Shown here: positions 8,051 to 17,195 of the stretch, piece after piece | Layout of the letters: every line of letters begins with the position of its first letter | Position numbering within the stretch: the stretch's first letter is position 1 | Assembly (NCBI GenBank): GCA_020025775.1 | Contig: JAHHRN010000002.1 | Span: 186,001-250,000 of the forward strand | Direction: 5' to 3' | From: Acutalibacter sp. | Lineage (GTDB): Bacteria > Bacillota > Clostridia > Oscillospirales > Acutalibacteraceae | DNA: 64,000 nucleotides | Program-made: the position numbers and the translations under genes | Notes under the pieces: generated by a model | Database searches by the model: none | Told to the model about the DNA's origin: nothing | What the model saw: the letters and a program-made list of their open reading frames with translations, nothing else

Positions 8051-8717
8051 ATTCAATGACATTCGTATCTTTTTTACAAAAACAGATATGACCAAATATA
8101 TTTCCCATTTAGATTTAATGCGCTGTATGGGTCGAGCGATTCGTCGCGCAGGCATTCCGCTTTGGTATACCGAGGGCTATAATCCGCATCTTTTCATGAC
8201 CTTTGCCCGTCCGCTTTCTTTGGGACAGGAAAGTCTTTGTGAGTGCGTAGATGTGCGCTTGGTCGGGGAAATGACGCTCAAAGAAGTGAAACAGCGTTTA
8301 AACGATGCTTTACCGCCCGGTATCACCATTGTCAGTGTAGCAAAGCCCGTACATAAGGCTATGGAGATTGCTTCTGCCGATTATGAAATCACTTTGCGTC
8401 CCGATGATGTTGCAGGGCTGAAAGCCTGTATTGAAGCGCATTATGCAAAGCCAACCATTACCGTTTTAAAGAAAGCCAAGCAGGGCAGACGTAAAATTGA
8501 AAAAGAAGTGGATATTAAACCAAATGTTTTATCCTTCCGTTTAGAGCAAACCGATGATGCGTTGAAGCTCTTTTTGCGATTAACTGCCGGAATTGATAAT
8601 AATATCAATCCTTCGCTTTTGCTTTCCGCCTTAGAAGAAGACTTCCCTGAGGAATTTGTACAGACCTCTATTTTAAAGACTAAAATTTACATTGCAAACG
8701 GAGAAGTATTCTCTTAA
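8040..8717 (+). CDS. TIGR03936 family radical SAM-associated protein (DUF2344)
   Basis: About 225 residues matching the DUF2344 domain: the opening RIFFTKTDMTKYISHLDLMRCMGRAIRRAGIP and NPHLFMTFARPLSLGQES are hallmark segments. No cysteine cluster is present, so it is an accessory rather than a radical enzyme. The gene overlaps the upstream TIGR03960 gene, and the two are often fused or adjacent in other Firmicutes, so they presumably form one enzyme system of unknown substrate. GGAGG at 8027-8031 is 8 bases from ATG 8040 and 5 from GTG 8037, so 8040 is taken as the start. Confidence 0.87.
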   Translation: MQNEFNDIRIFFTKTDMTKYISHLDLMRCMGRAIRRAGIPLWYTEGYNPHLFMTFARPLSLGQESLCECVDVRLVGEMTLKEVKQRLNDALPPGITIVSVAKPVHKAMEIASADYEITLRPDDVAGLKACIEAHYAKPTITVLKKAKQGRRKIEKEVDIKPNVLSFRLEQTDDALKLFLRLTAGIDNNINPSLLLSALEEDFPEEFVQTSILKTKIYIANGEVFS

Positions 8718-8746
8718 ATCGAAACTTTTTTCGTGACATAACCTCT

Positions 8747-8817
8747 AAAAAAGCAGTTTTTATTTGTCAGTTTTACCAAAAAAGTAAAAGACGGTAAAAA
8801 CTGTTTTGCTTTTTTTA
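8747..8817 (+). terminator. Probable terminator after DUF2344 gene
   Basis: CAGTTTTTA (8754-8762) pairs with TAAAAACTG (8795-8803), with an alternative inner CAGTTTTACC/GGTAAAAACTG pairing, and the structure runs into a T-rich tract at 8804-8816. The loop is long, so confidence is moderate. Confidence 0.45.
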
Positions 8818-8834
8818 CTAGTTTTTGCTATAAT
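8806..8834 (+). promoter_or_regulatory. Promoter of the transporter-lipoprotein unit
   Basis: TTGCTT at 8806-8811, 17-base spacer, TATAAT at 8829-8834. Same -35 hexamer and T-rich spacer as the tRNA-Val promoter. Confidence 0.65.
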
Positions 8835-8866
8835 GGACGGGATATAAAAGCGGGGGAGGCTTTTTA

Positions 8867-10476
8867 GTGAATATAAAAGAAAAAACCAAGGCGTTAACCG
8901 GAAAGGTTAAAACAGGCGTTACCAATATCGGAAAATATTGGAAATCACCCAAAGAAGGAGAATATGTCTCCTACAGCGAATTTACACGTTTTGTGATTGG
9001 TGCGGGGGCAGCCAATACAGCAACCTATGCCGGAAATAACCTGTCGTTTACGGCGGGCTGTTTATTTGTCGGTGCAATTTATGGACTCAAGATGATGGAC
9101 TTTGTTATGTTGGGTCTTGTAGGTGTAATCTTATCCTATCTGTTTTCGCCCATTGGCATGATTATTACAGATAATTTGGGCCGACCGCCTAAGAAAACCA
9201 TGCGACTGATTAACTGGGCAAGCTTTGCTTTCTTAGTGATTGGTATTGCTTGTTTCTTTGTACCCCAGTCCTATTTTGAAGACTTTATGCCGGCATGCTG
9301 CCTTACACGCTTTCCCTTTTCTTACTGACCTGGTTCCCATATAATTCTTTCGATTATCACACCAAATTCTGGGTTATGCATTTCTTCTTTAGTCTGAATG
9401 GATGCTTTGTGAATTGCTTTAATCAGGTTTCTAACGTGCAGAATGTTATTTCTCCGAATACAAATGAAAGAACCAAAATTATGTCCATAGGTTCTTTCCT
9501 CTATAGTTTAATCCCTTCAATTTATAATATTATATTTCCGATTGTAGCCACAAAGGTCGGTGGTATGACCAACATCAACACCTATAAATATGTTATTCCG
9601 ATTACCATTTTGATTTTAGCACCGCTTTCTTTATTCTTGGTTTTCGGTGTAAAGGATCGTGTAGTGCAGGAAGAAGAGCACAAACCCGAAGTGAATATGC
9701 GTAAAGGCTTTAAGGAAGTACTTCGTAATAAATATCTTTGGATTACCAACACCTCTAACCTTATTGCTTCTTTTGCAGTTGGCTCTGTCAATATTGTCAA
9801 TATGCTGATTATCTATTCCCTTCGTAAGGATTGGGTTATCGGTATCATGATGACCATTTTAGGCACAGCATGGACACCGGGTATGCTTCTTGCACCTATT
9901 TTGATTAAGAAATTTGGTAAAAAGAGAATCATGCTCTTCGGCAAATACTGCCAGTTTTTCTGTTCCTTTATCTCGGTTGCAGGTGTATATTTAGACAGCT
10001 TTTTCTTAATTATTTTATCTACTTATATTTCCACCGTCATCACTTCTGTGTTGGATATTACAACAAAGTCGATGACAGCGGATATTTGGGATTACCAGCA
10101 GTATATTTCCGGCGAGCGACTGGACGGCTGTATGGGCATTTTTAACTATATTTTCTCACCGTTTATTACGCTGGTCAGCATGCTCATTCCTTACCTCTAC
10201 GGCAGAGTGGGCTTTACATCGGACTGGAATATCTTATATGACCCGATTCTTCGAAATAAAATTTTTATGATTACATTAATTGTCGGTGCTGTCTTTGGCT
10301 TACTGGCGATTATTCCTTATCATTTCTATAATTTCACAGAAGAAAGACACGAAGAAATGATGGAAGAAATGCGTCAACGAATCTCTGCTAAAAAAGAGGA
10401 CGCCCAAACAAGGGGAACCGAGGAAGATGCCTCTACCGTAAAAGAAACAGACAGCGTAACTACAGCGACAGTATAG
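8867..10476 (+). pseudogene. MFS/GPH-type transporter split by a -1 frameshift
   Basis: Two frames make up one 12-helix transporter. The first (8867-9328, GTG start, RBS GGGGGAGG) holds the amphipathic N-terminus and about four membrane segments, including the loop TDNLGRPPKKTMRLIN. It then loses homology after DFMP. The second (9295-10476) carries the remaining membrane segments and ends in a charged tail. Reading ...DFMP then GMLPYTLSLFLLTW needs one extra G near 9290-9293, so one base appears to be missing. The protein resembles sugar-cation symporters of the GPH family. No slippery heptamer is visible, so this is a mutation or an assembly error rather than programmed shifting. An LRR lipoprotein gene follows after 12 bases. 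Confidence 0.75.
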
Positions 10477-10488
10477 GAGGGGAGAACT

Positions 10489-11340
10489 GTGAAAAGTAAA
10501 ATAACTAAAATTCTTTGCATTTTGTTTGTTTGCGTTTTTATGTTTATGTTTTCTTCCTGTGCCGGTCCGCTGGATAAAAAGCCACAATACAAGGAAAATG
10601 CAGATGGCATGGCGCTCTATCGCTATAAAAGTAAGTCTACGGAAGATAGCTTTTCCGTACCAGAAGAATACGAAGGAAAGCGTGTTACAGAACTGCAAGC
10701 TTTTTCCATAGCGAACGCTGAATATTTAAAGAAAATCCATATCGGTAAAAATGTTGAAACTATTGACGTTTGGGCATTGACGAACTGCCAAAACTTAGAG
10801 GCGATTGAAGTAGATGCTGAAAATCCGAACTATTCATCTCTGGATGGTGTGCTTTACAACAAAGACCAAACAGAATTGCTTTGCTATCCGAACGCCAAAT
10901 CGCCCATCGTCAAAAACGATGCGGGAGAATATGTAAGCGGCGGCGAATTTATCGTGCCGAGCAGTGTGAAAATCATTCGGGAAAATGCCTTCTATCTTTG
11001 CTCCGGCCTTTATAAAATCGCCTTGAATGAAGGACTTGAAAAAATTGAAAATAAAGCGTTTTTGAAATGCACAAATCTTGCAACACTGGAAATCCCTTCT
11101 ACAGTAACAGAAATCGGTGTAGATGCGTTTTCTTATTGTGATGCATTAAATGCTTTAGAAATTCCGAGCAACGTACAAAAAATCGGAGACTATGCTTTCT
11201 ATGCTACAGCTTCTTCGATTGAAACGATTCATGTGCATCAAGATAAACCCGAGGATATTGAACTCGGCAAAGAGTGGTATCCTAATAAAAAGAACACCGT
11301 GCATGATAAGGTTACCGTGGAATATGTAGGAAAAGATTAA
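10489..11340 (+). CDS. Leucine-rich-repeat (BspA-like) lipoprotein
   Basis: A 283-residue exported protein. The N-terminus is a lipoprotein signal: KITK charges, a hydrophobic stretch, and the lipobox FSSC with acylated C24. From about residue 60 it holds BspA/LRR_5-type repeats of about 23 residues, with units such as LKKIHIGKNVETIDVWAL, SVKIIRENAFYLCSGLYKI, LEKIENKAFLKCTNLATL and VTEIGVDAFSYCDALNALE. Such repeats fold as a solenoid and generally bind proteins or surfaces, and the ligand is unknown. It starts with GTG behind GGAGGGGAG, 12 bases after the transporter, so both are likely one transcript. A terminator follows. Confidence 0.85.
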   Translation: MKSKITKILCILFVCVFMFMFSSCAGPLDKKPQYKENADGMALYRYKSKSTEDSFSVPEEYEGKRVTELQAFSIANAEYLKKIHIGKNVETIDVWALTNCQNLEAIEVDAENPNYSSLDGVLYNKDQTELLCYPNAKSPIVKNDAGEYVSGGEFIVPSSVKIIRENAFYLCSGLYKIALNEGLEKIENKAFLKCTNLATLEIPSTVTEIGVDAFSYCDALNALEIPSNVQKIGDYAFYATASSIETIHVHQDKPEDIELGKEWYPNKKNTVHDKVTVEYVGKD

Positions 11341-11346
11341 AGTAAA

Positions 11347-11381
11347 GAAGAGGGCAAGACGATAAGTTTTTGCCCTCTTTT
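11347..11381 (+). terminator. Intrinsic terminator after LRR lipoprotein gene
   Basis: AAGAGGGCAA / TTGCCCTCTT hairpin with following T-run, 7 bases after the stop codon. Confidence 0.85.
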
Positions 11382-11412
11382 AAAATTTTTTTCAAAAACT
11401 TTAAAAAAATGC

Positions 11413-11441
11413 TTGCAAAATAAATCTGGATATGATATTAT
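11413..11441 (+). promoter_or_regulatory. Promoter of tRNA-Pro
   Basis: TTGCAA at 11413-11418, 17-base spacer, TATTAT at 11436-11441, about 48 bases before the mature tRNA. Confidence 0.75.
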
Positions 11442-11489
11442 ATCGGGGCAGTAAAAAATAGGGCTTTGAGAAAAGCACAATTTACGCAT

Positions 11490-11565
11490 CCGGGTGTGGC
11501 GCAGCTGGTAGCGCGCTTGACTGGGGGTCAAGAGGCCGTGAGTTCAAGTCTCGCCACTCGGACCA
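11490..11565 (+). tRNA. tRNA-Pro (anticodon GGG)
   Basis: Acceptor CCGGGTG/CACTCGG (one G-U), D arm GCGC/GCGC, anticodon stem CTTGA/TCAAG around CTGGGGG (anticodon GGG), T arm GTGAG/CTCGC with TTCAAGT, discriminator A and encoded CCA. 76 bases, reads CCC and CCU. Confidence 0.95.
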
Positions 11566-11567
11566 CT

Positions 11568-11597
11568 AAAAAGACTTAGCATTGCTAAGTCTTTTTT
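11568..11597 (+). terminator. Intrinsic terminator of tRNA-Pro
   Basis: AAAAGACTTAGC and GCTAAGTCTTTT arms with a 3-base loop, followed by T-run. Confidence 0.9.
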
Positions 11598-11616
11598 CTT
11601 TCTCTTTTATCAAATG

Positions 11617-11650
11617 AAAAGCGTGTATAGATTTTCTATACACGCTTTTT
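11617..11650 (-). terminator. Bidirectional terminator between tRNA-Pro and DUF4091 gene
   Basis: AAAAGCGTGTATAGA and TCTATACACGCTTTT form a 15-bp stem with a 3-base loop. A-runs and T-runs on both sides allow use by the minus-strand gene that ends at 11669. Confidence 0.8.
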
Positions 11651-11668
11651 GTTTTTTTGCTTTATGAA

Positions 11669-13312
11669 TTAATGATTTTCTTTGATTGCCGCGTTGATTT
11701 TTTCTCTGGTTTCAAGCTGCCATGTATCGGAACGCGGATAAGCTGAGAAGGTGAGCGGCTCTTTAGTGTCTGCTTCTAAAATAGCCAAGGTTTTCTCTTT
11801 ACCAATTTTGCTTTCTAAAAGCTCTAATGCCATTTTATCCTGGAAGGCATCATAGAAAACGTGCAGGCGCAGAGAATCGAGCGGTGTACCGTCTTGCTTC
11901 GGGTATACCACAAACGCATCGCCAGAAGAGAATCCACCGCCTGCATCTGTGACCTTGTAGGGGTCGATTAAGCCTTTGGAAAACTGTAAATAATAGAAGT
12001 TGTAACCCCAGTGTAAAAATCCCTTTACATCGAATTTATAAAGCTGATAACCTAAAACACGATTTCGCTGAGAGGGCATGGAAAAGAATCGGTTGGAAAC
12101 GTATTCGGAAGACTGAGAACAGCAGTAATAGGTCCAAAGCTCCGGCACATTTCCGATAAACGCATCCACATGGTCATTAGCAGGAATCGGTGTTTCGATT
12201 AAGCCTTTTTGATAGATTTTGAAATCGGAAAGTGCATCAATAATCTTGAAGCCTTTGAAGTTATCATGTACAATTTTGCTTGCTTTTTTATAACCGCGAA
12301 TCATGGCGCCGCTCGGCTCATCGGAAACGTGAAGAAGGCATCTTTCACGAATCCCTTTTTCATCGATATAAGACGTTAAAGCTTTTGCAAACTGCGCAAG
12401 GAAAATTTTATATTTTTTACTGTTGGCTCGTGTTTTCCAACCAAAAATCTTTTCTTCGTTGCCGTTTACTTTCGCCACAATTTTGGGCGCATGCTTTGCA
12501 CCCCACTGCGTGAAGAGATGGCTCATTTCAAAATATTCAATGCCGAGCTTTTCACACATTTGAATCCAACGGTCGAGATTTTCAAAAGCAAAACGGTATT
12601 CATTTTTGCCAGTAACTGTTACATCTACAAGTTGTACCGTTGGACGTTCTCCGCCAATTTTAGTATCAAGCGGCGGCGTGAAGAGGGGAGTTAAAACACA
12701 ATTCATGCCGTATTCTACAGCGCGGCGTAAAAAGTTCTCCGTTACACGCCAATATTCTTCGGAAAAAGCTTCAAAGCCGTAATAGCTCATAAGGCAGTCC
12801 GTATGAAACCAGTTGGTGAAAATAAAGTCTTGCTTCGGTAAAAGCGCGTCAATGACCTCTACGGTCATGGTTTCGCTGAAAACAACTTCTTGCTCTTTCA
12901 ATAAAGAGATAGCAATACGATGCTCACCGGCAGGAAGTGGTTCTTCAGAGGTGATTTCAAACCAAAGCGTGTTGATACCGTCATATTTTGCTGTAACGGT
13001 CTCGTTTTCTAACGGCACCAATAATTCCGGAAATTCTTTTTTATCTTTGGGTAAATAGTAATCATCTGCGCCTCTGGGTATAGTCAGCCCTGCAGGAATG
13101 AGTTCGACCGCAGAAATGTGAATTGCCGATTTTAAATCCGTATCAAGGGCGATTTTAAAAGTTTCGCCTTTCTCTGCAGTGAAAGCAAACTGGAAAGAAG
13201 ATTTTTCATTTTTCAGCATGGAAAACGCCGAAAAAGCCTCGCTCGGCAGAGGATCATTCGGGAAAACTTTCTTCAAAGAAGAGAGAAGTATGGATTGATT
13301 TTTTTCGTTCAT
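11669..13312 (-). CDS. DUF4091 domain-containing protein
   Basis: A 547-residue cytoplasmic-looking protein with no signal peptide. The N-terminal third (to about residue 170) is a beta-rich region (LWFEITSEEPLPAGEHRIAISL) like the sandwich domain before DUF4091. The middle to end looks like a TIM-barrel glycoside-hydrolase fold: NWFHTDCLMSYYGFEAFSEEYWR, FEMSHLFTQWGAKHAPKI, LLHVSDEPS and HWGYNFYY. DUF4091 proteins are associated with glycan breakdown. The acidic residues in HVSDEPS are candidate catalytic groups but no activity is established here. It is a single-gene unit on the minus strand with its own promoter. The ATG start is 13312. Confidence 0.82.
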   Translation of the reverse strand: MNEKNQSILLSSLKKVFPNDPLPSEAFSAFSMLKNEKSSFQFAFTAEKGETFKIALDTDLKSAIHISAVELIPAGLTIPRGADDYYLPKDKKEFPELLVPLENETVTAKYDGINTLWFEITSEEPLPAGEHRIAISLLKEQEVVFSETMTVEVIDALLPKQDFIFTNWFHTDCLMSYYGFEAFSEEYWRVTENFLRRAVEYGMNCVLTPLFTPPLDTKIGGERPTVQLVDVTVTGKNEYRFAFENLDRWIQMCEKLGIEYFEMSHLFTQWGAKHAPKIVAKVNGNEEKIFGWKTRANSKKYKIFLAQFAKALTSYIDEKGIRERCLLHVSDEPSGAMIRGYKKASKIVHDNFKGFKIIDALSDFKIYQKGLIETPIPANDHVDAFIGNVPELWTYYCCSQSSEYVSNRFFSMPSQRNRVLGYQLYKFDVKGFLHWGYNFYYLQFSKGLIDPYKVTDAGGGFSSGDAFVVYPKQDGTPLDSLRLHVFYDAFQDKMALELLESKIGKEKTLAILEADTKEPLTFSAYPRSDTWQLETREKINAAIKENH

Positions 13313-13339
13313 AGCTTAAAACCCCCGTTTTTTTATAAT

Positions 13340-13368
13340 ATTCTACAAAAAAAAGATGGATTTGTAAA
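13340..13368 (-). promoter_or_regulatory. Promoter of the DUF4091 gene
   Basis: On the minus strand TTTACA (13363-13368), 17-base spacer, TAGAAT (13340-13345), divergent from the typA promoter. Confidence 0.65.
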
Positions 13369-13390
13369 GCCATATGTGAGAATTATGCGC

Positions 13391-13419
13391 TTGTAAAATT
13401 TTTTTAAAAGTGTTAAAAT
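13391..13419 (+). promoter_or_regulatory. Promoter of typA
   Basis: TTGTAA at 13391-13396, 17-base spacer, TAAAAT at 13414-13419, 44 bases before the TTG start. Confidence 0.6.
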
Positions 13420-13463
13420 ATTATAGATTTTTGTGTGAATTTTATGTGTGAAGGTGAATTTTT

Positions 13464-15284
13464 TTGAAACGCAGAGATAATTTAAGAAACATTGCTATTA
13501 TTGCGCACGTTGACCACGGTAAAACCACCCTTGTTGACGAGCTCTTAAAGCAAAGCGGTATTTTCCGCCAAAACGAAGTTGTACAGGACCGTGTTATGGA
13601 CTCCAACGATTTGGAAAGAGAACGCGGCATTACCATTCTTTCTAAGAATACTTCGGTACACTATAAAGATACGAAGATTAACATTGTAGATACCCCTGGT
13701 CACGCAGATTTCGGTGGCGAAGTTGAGCGTATTTTGACTATGGTAGACGGTGTTCTTCTTTTGGTAGATGCTTTTGAAGGCTGCATGCCGCAGACTCGTT
13801 TCGTTCTGAAAAAGGCATTGAACCTTGAAAAGAAAGTTATTGTAGTTGTAAATAAAATCGACAGACCCGGCGCACGTCCCGCAGAGGTAGTAGATGAGGT
13901 TCTCGACCTCTTCATTGAACTTGGCGCAAACGATGACCAAATCGATTTCCCCGTAGTTTATGCTTCCGGCAGAGATGGTTATGCTTCCTTAGATCCCAGT
14001 GTAAAGGGTGAGGATATGCGTCCGCTCTTTGACGCGATTTTAGAGCATATTGATGCGCCTGTCGGCGACGTGGACGAGCCTTTACAGGTTCTTTTCTCCA
14101 GCCTTGACTATGATGACTATATCGGCAGAATCGGTGTAGGTCGAGTACAGCGCGGCAGAATTAAGCGTAACGATAGCGTTGTTCTTTGCAAACAGGACGG
14201 CACACAGCAGAAAGTTAAGATTTCGAGACTCTATCAGTTCGAGGGCTTAAAGCGTGTCGAAGTAGAAGAAGCCGCTGCAGGCGATCTTATTTCCGTTTCT
14301 GGTATTACCGACCTTAACATCGGTGAAACCATTTGTGATCCGGAATGCATCGAGCCGCTTCCTTTTGTAAAAATTGATGAGCCGACTATCTCCATGAACT
14401 TTATGGTTAACGACAGCCCGTTTGCAGGTCAAGACGGTAAATTCGTAACCTCCCGTAACCTTCGCGACAGACTCTTTAAAGAAGTTGAAACCAATGTTAG
14501 TATGCGTGTAGAAGAAACTGAGTCTACCGATTGCTTCAAGGTTTCCGGTCGTGGCGAATTACATCTTTCCATTTTGATTGAAACCATGCGCCGCGAAAAC
14601 TATGAATTCCAGGTTTCCCGTCCGCAGGTTATTACAAAAACCGAAAACGGTCAGCTTTTAGAGCCTATCGAGCTTTTAATCGTAGAAGTTCCGGAAGAAT
14701 ATGTCGGTGCGGTTATGCAGAAAATCGGCAGCCGCAGAGGTGAGCTTGAAAACATGGGTACCCGCGACGGCGGTTCCACACACTTGGAATTCCGTATTCC
14801 GGCTCGTGGCCTTATCGGTTACCGTTCCGAATTTATGACCGATACCAACGGTAACGGTATTATGAATAACCTCTTTGCAGGTTATGAACCCTTTAAGGGC
14901 GAAATCAAGACTCGTGAGCGTGGTTCTATCGTTGTTCATGAAACCGGTGAAACCTCCGCATACGGTCTTTGGAATACACAGGACAGAGGTAGACTTTTTG
15001 TTGGCCCCGGCGTTCCTGTTTACGAAGGCATGATTGTTGGCGAATGCTCTAAGGATGAAGACATCGTCTGCAACGTTTGCAAACAGAAGCATTTAACCAA
15101 TACTCGTGCTTCAGGTTCCGATGATGCACTTCGTTTGATTCCGCACACTGTGCTCAGCTTGGAACAGTCCATGGAATTTATTGGCGATGACGAGCTTGTA
15201 GAAATTACTCCGCATTCCATTCGTCTTCGCAAGAAGATTCTCAGCAAGGAATTAAGACTGAAGAGCCAGTTCAGAAAGAAATAA
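13464..15284 (+). CDS. typA: Translational GTPase TypA/BipA
   Basis: A 606-residue protein of the usual TypA length. The G domain shows the P-loop AHVDHGKTT, the switch motif RERGITI, DTPGHADFGGEVER (G3) and NKIDRPGA (G4). Beta-barrel domain II and EF-G-like domains III and V follow (SGRGELHLSILIE, GSRRGELENM, PARGLIGYRSEF), and then the BipA-specific C-terminal domain. BipA binds the ribosome at the EF-G site and is needed for 50S maturation and growth under cold or stress. The start is TTG 13464, with AAGGTG at 13451-13456. It is monocistronic, with a promoter upstream and a terminator downstream. Confidence 0.96.
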   Translation: MKRRDNLRNIAIIAHVDHGKTTLVDELLKQSGIFRQNEVVQDRVMDSNDLERERGITILSKNTSVHYKDTKINIVDTPGHADFGGEVERILTMVDGVLLLVDAFEGCMPQTRFVLKKALNLEKKVIVVVNKIDRPGARPAEVVDEVLDLFIELGANDDQIDFPVVYASGRDGYASLDPSVKGEDMRPLFDAILEHIDAPVGDVDEPLQVLFSSLDYDDYIGRIGVGRVQRGRIKRNDSVVLCKQDGTQQKVKISRLYQFEGLKRVEVEEAAAGDLISVSGITDLNIGETICDPECIEPLPFVKIDEPTISMNFMVNDSPFAGQDGKFVTSRNLRDRLFKEVETNVSMRVEETESTDCFKVSGRGELHLSILIETMRRENYEFQVSRPQVITKTENGQLLEPIELLIVEVPEEYVGAVMQKIGSRRGELENMGTRDGGSTHLEFRIPARGLIGYRSEFMTDTNGNGIMNNLFAGYEPFKGEIKTRERGSIVVHETGETSAYGLWNTQDRGRLFVGPGVPVYEGMIVGECSKDEDIVCNVCKQKHLTNTRASGSDDALRLIPHTVLSLEQSMEFIGDDELVEITPHSIRLRKKILSKELRLKSQFRKK

Positions 15285-15305
15285 TATCGGATGATTTATA
15301 TCCGT

Positions 15306-15341
15306 AAAAAGCCGGCAGAGCCTAATCTGTCGGCTTTTATT
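15306..15341 (+). terminator. Intrinsic terminator after typA
   Basis: AAAAGCCGGCAGA / TCTGTCGGCTTTT stem with one G-U and trailing T-run. Confidence 0.85.
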
Positions 15342-15435
15342 TTTGGATTTCTTAAAAAATTGGTAAGCGAAACTTTTACACGGCAAAAACAGCGTAAGAA
15401 TATAAAAAGAGCTTATATATTTTTTCGGTTTCGGA

Positions 15436-15464
15436 TTTACATTTAAGGAATGCTGTGGTAAAAT
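15436..15464 (+). promoter_or_regulatory. Promoter of mreB-like gene
   Basis: TTTACA at 15436-15441, 17-base spacer, TAAAAT at 15459-15464, 38 bases before the start. Confidence 0.65.
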
Positions 15465-15502
15465 AAATTATTAAATATTCTAGAATCGGGAGGTGTGTCT
15501 AT

Positions 15503-16528
15503 ATGCTCGGCATGAATGTCGGAATCGATTTCGGCTCTTCGTCCATTATTATCAGCGTGGACGGTAAGGGCATTGTGTTCGATGAACCCACACTTCTCGC
15601 TATGAATAAAGAAAGCGAAATCCCCATTGCTATTGGCAATACGGCTTATAACATCAATGGCAGAACCGATGAGGATATAGCACTGATTCGCCCGGTGGAG
15701 CATGGCATTGTTTCGCATTATAAAATCGCGGAACGTTTTTTGAGCTTTTATATTCAAAAAATATGCGGCAACAGTATTTTTAAGCCGAACGTGGTTTTAA
15801 CTGTACCAAGCAGTGCAACAAATCTTGAAAAGCATACTTTTTTAGATGTGGTTATGCGTGCCGGTGCAGGTCGCGTGTGCTTGATTGAAGAATCTTTAGC
15901 TTCGGCAATCGGTGCAGGGATTGAAAGCAATAATTTAACAGGACATTTGATTGTGAATATCGGCGGTGGCGCAACAGACGTTTCTGTTGTTACTATGGGA
16001 AATTTAGCTGTTTCTAAATCCATAAAGCTTGGCGGAATGTCTATTGATGATGCCATCCGAAAATATCTTCGGAAAGAGCGTGATATTTTAATCGGTCCGC
16101 AAACGGCGGAACATTTAAAAATCTGCTTGGGTGGTGCTATTCTCCGAAAAGAAGAAATTGCAATTGTGGTCGGCGGCAAAAGTGGTCTTGACAATATGCC
16201 GATTTCGTTCGAAGTCAGTTCCACGGAACTGTATCCTTGTATTCACGATACACTGTCAATTATCTTAGAAGGTATTAAATCTGTTTTAGAAGTGACACCG
16301 CCGGAGCTTGTCGGTGATATTTCTGAAAACGGCATTGTGGTAACCGGAGGAACATCTCTTTTGTACGGCCTTAAACCTTATTTAGAAGAGGAATTGCAAA
16401 TCGAGGTACGATTAGTCAAAAATCCAATGTATACCTGTATAAACGGTACAAGTCAGATTATTAAAGATACAGATTTTCTGGAAAGTAACGGCTATTTATT
16501 TAAAACAATTCAAGAAATCAACGGTTAA
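15503..16528 (+). CDS. Rod shape-determining protein, MreB/Mbl family
   Basis: A 341-residue actin-fold ATPase. Phosphate 1 loop GIDFGSSSIIIS at the start, LTVPSSATNLEK in the middle, connecting segment ESLASAIGAGI, phosphate 2 motif VNIGGGATDVSVV, and adenosine motif VVTGGTSLLYGL near the end are all MreB signatures. MreB polymers on the inner membrane guide the elongation machinery of the cell wall. The gene stands alone: no mreC, mreD or rodA is beside it, so it may be an extra paralogue such as Mbl or MreBH. It has its own promoter, and GGGAGGTG is 7 bases from ATG 15503. No obvious terminator lies before the lepB promoter. Confidence 0.88.
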   Translation: MLGMNVGIDFGSSSIIISVDGKGIVFDEPTLLAMNKESEIPIAIGNTAYNINGRTDEDIALIRPVEHGIVSHYKIAERFLSFYIQKICGNSIFKPNVVLTVPSSATNLEKHTFLDVVMRAGAGRVCLIEESLASAIGAGIESNNLTGHLIVNIGGGATDVSVVTMGNLAVSKSIKLGGMSIDDAIRKYLRKERDILIGPQTAEHLKICLGGAILRKEEIAIVVGGKSGLDNMPISFEVSSTELYPCIHDTLSIILEGIKSVLEVTPPELVGDISENGIVVTGGTSLLYGLKPYLEEELQIEVRLVKNPMYTCINGTSQIIKDTDFLESNGYLFKTIQEING

Positions 16529-16549
16529 CACTTTCTGTGACGCTTTACC

Positions 16550-16578
16550 TTGAAATCTTGTACAATATGTTGTAAAAT
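16550..16578 (+). promoter_or_regulatory. Promoter of the lepB-lepB-rbgA-rnhB-yraN operon
   Basis: TTGAAA at 16550-16555, 17-base spacer, TAAAAT at 16573-16578, 23 bases before the first start codon. Confidence 0.7.
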
Positions 16579-16601
16579 AGAAAGTCGGAGAAGGTGTTAG
16601 T

Positions 16602-17195
16602 TTGAGAAGAAAAGAACAATTTGAATTTTCTCTTAGAGAACTTAACTTGAAAAAGAAAGAAAGTGCAAAGGGCTGGCGGTTTGTTTACGAATGGCTGGAT
16701 TCCCTTATTTTTGCATTTATTGTTATATTACTGGTATTTACTTTTGCATTTCGTATTGTCGGCGTAAACGGTCCTTCCATGCAACCGACTTTGCAAAACG
16801 GCGATTGGCTTGCCCTTCGCTCCGTAAATACAGAAATCAAACGTGGCGATATCGTGGTCGTTACCCAGCCCAATGCGCTCAATGAACCGCTTATTAAACG
16901 TGTAATTGCTGTCGGCGGTGATAAACTGGATATTAATTTTGTGGAAGGTACTGTCAGTGTCAACGGCGACGTTTTAGAAGAACCCTATATCAAAGAAGCT
17001 ACGCACAGAATGTTCGATGTAGCTTTTCCTATTACAGTTCCCGAAGGCTCTGTGTTTGTTATGGGTGATAATCGAAACGATTCCTTAGACAGCCGTTCTT
17101 CTACTGTCGGCTTTATTGATGAGCATTATGTGCTCGGTGTTGCAGAATTTAGATTTTATCCGTTTGGAGAATGGAAGTTAGATGCAAATGTCTGA
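16602..17195 (+). CDS. lepB: Signal peptidase I (first of tandem pair)
   Basis: A 197-residue type I signal peptidase, short Gram-positive form. One N-terminal transmembrane segment lies at about residues 33-52, with the catalytic serine in NGPSMQPT (S59) and the general-base lysine in LIKRVIAVGGD (K99). The box E motif VMGDNRNDSLDSR follows. It removes signal peptides from secreted proteins on the outer face of the membrane. It is the first gene of a tight operon and overlaps the next lepB by 14 bases. The start is TTG 16602 with GGAGAAGGTG just upstream. Its paralogue beside it shares the motifs but diverges elsewhere, so cleavage preferences may differ. Confidence 0.93.
   Translation: MRRKEQFEFSLRELNLKKKESAKGWRFVYEWLDSLIFAFIVILLVFTFAFRIVGVNGPSMQPTLQNGDWLALRSVNTEIKRGDIVVVTQPNALNEPLIKRVIAVGGDKLDINFVEGTVSVNGDVLEEPYIKEATHRMFDVAFPITVPEGSVFVMGDNRNDSLDSRSSTVGFIDEHYVLGVAEFRFYPFGEWKLDANV

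Noticed and set aside
9287..9294. Programmed -1 frameshift in the transporter
   Set aside because: The junction lacks an X-XXY-YYZ slippery heptamer or downstream stem, so a mutation or sequencing error is more likely.
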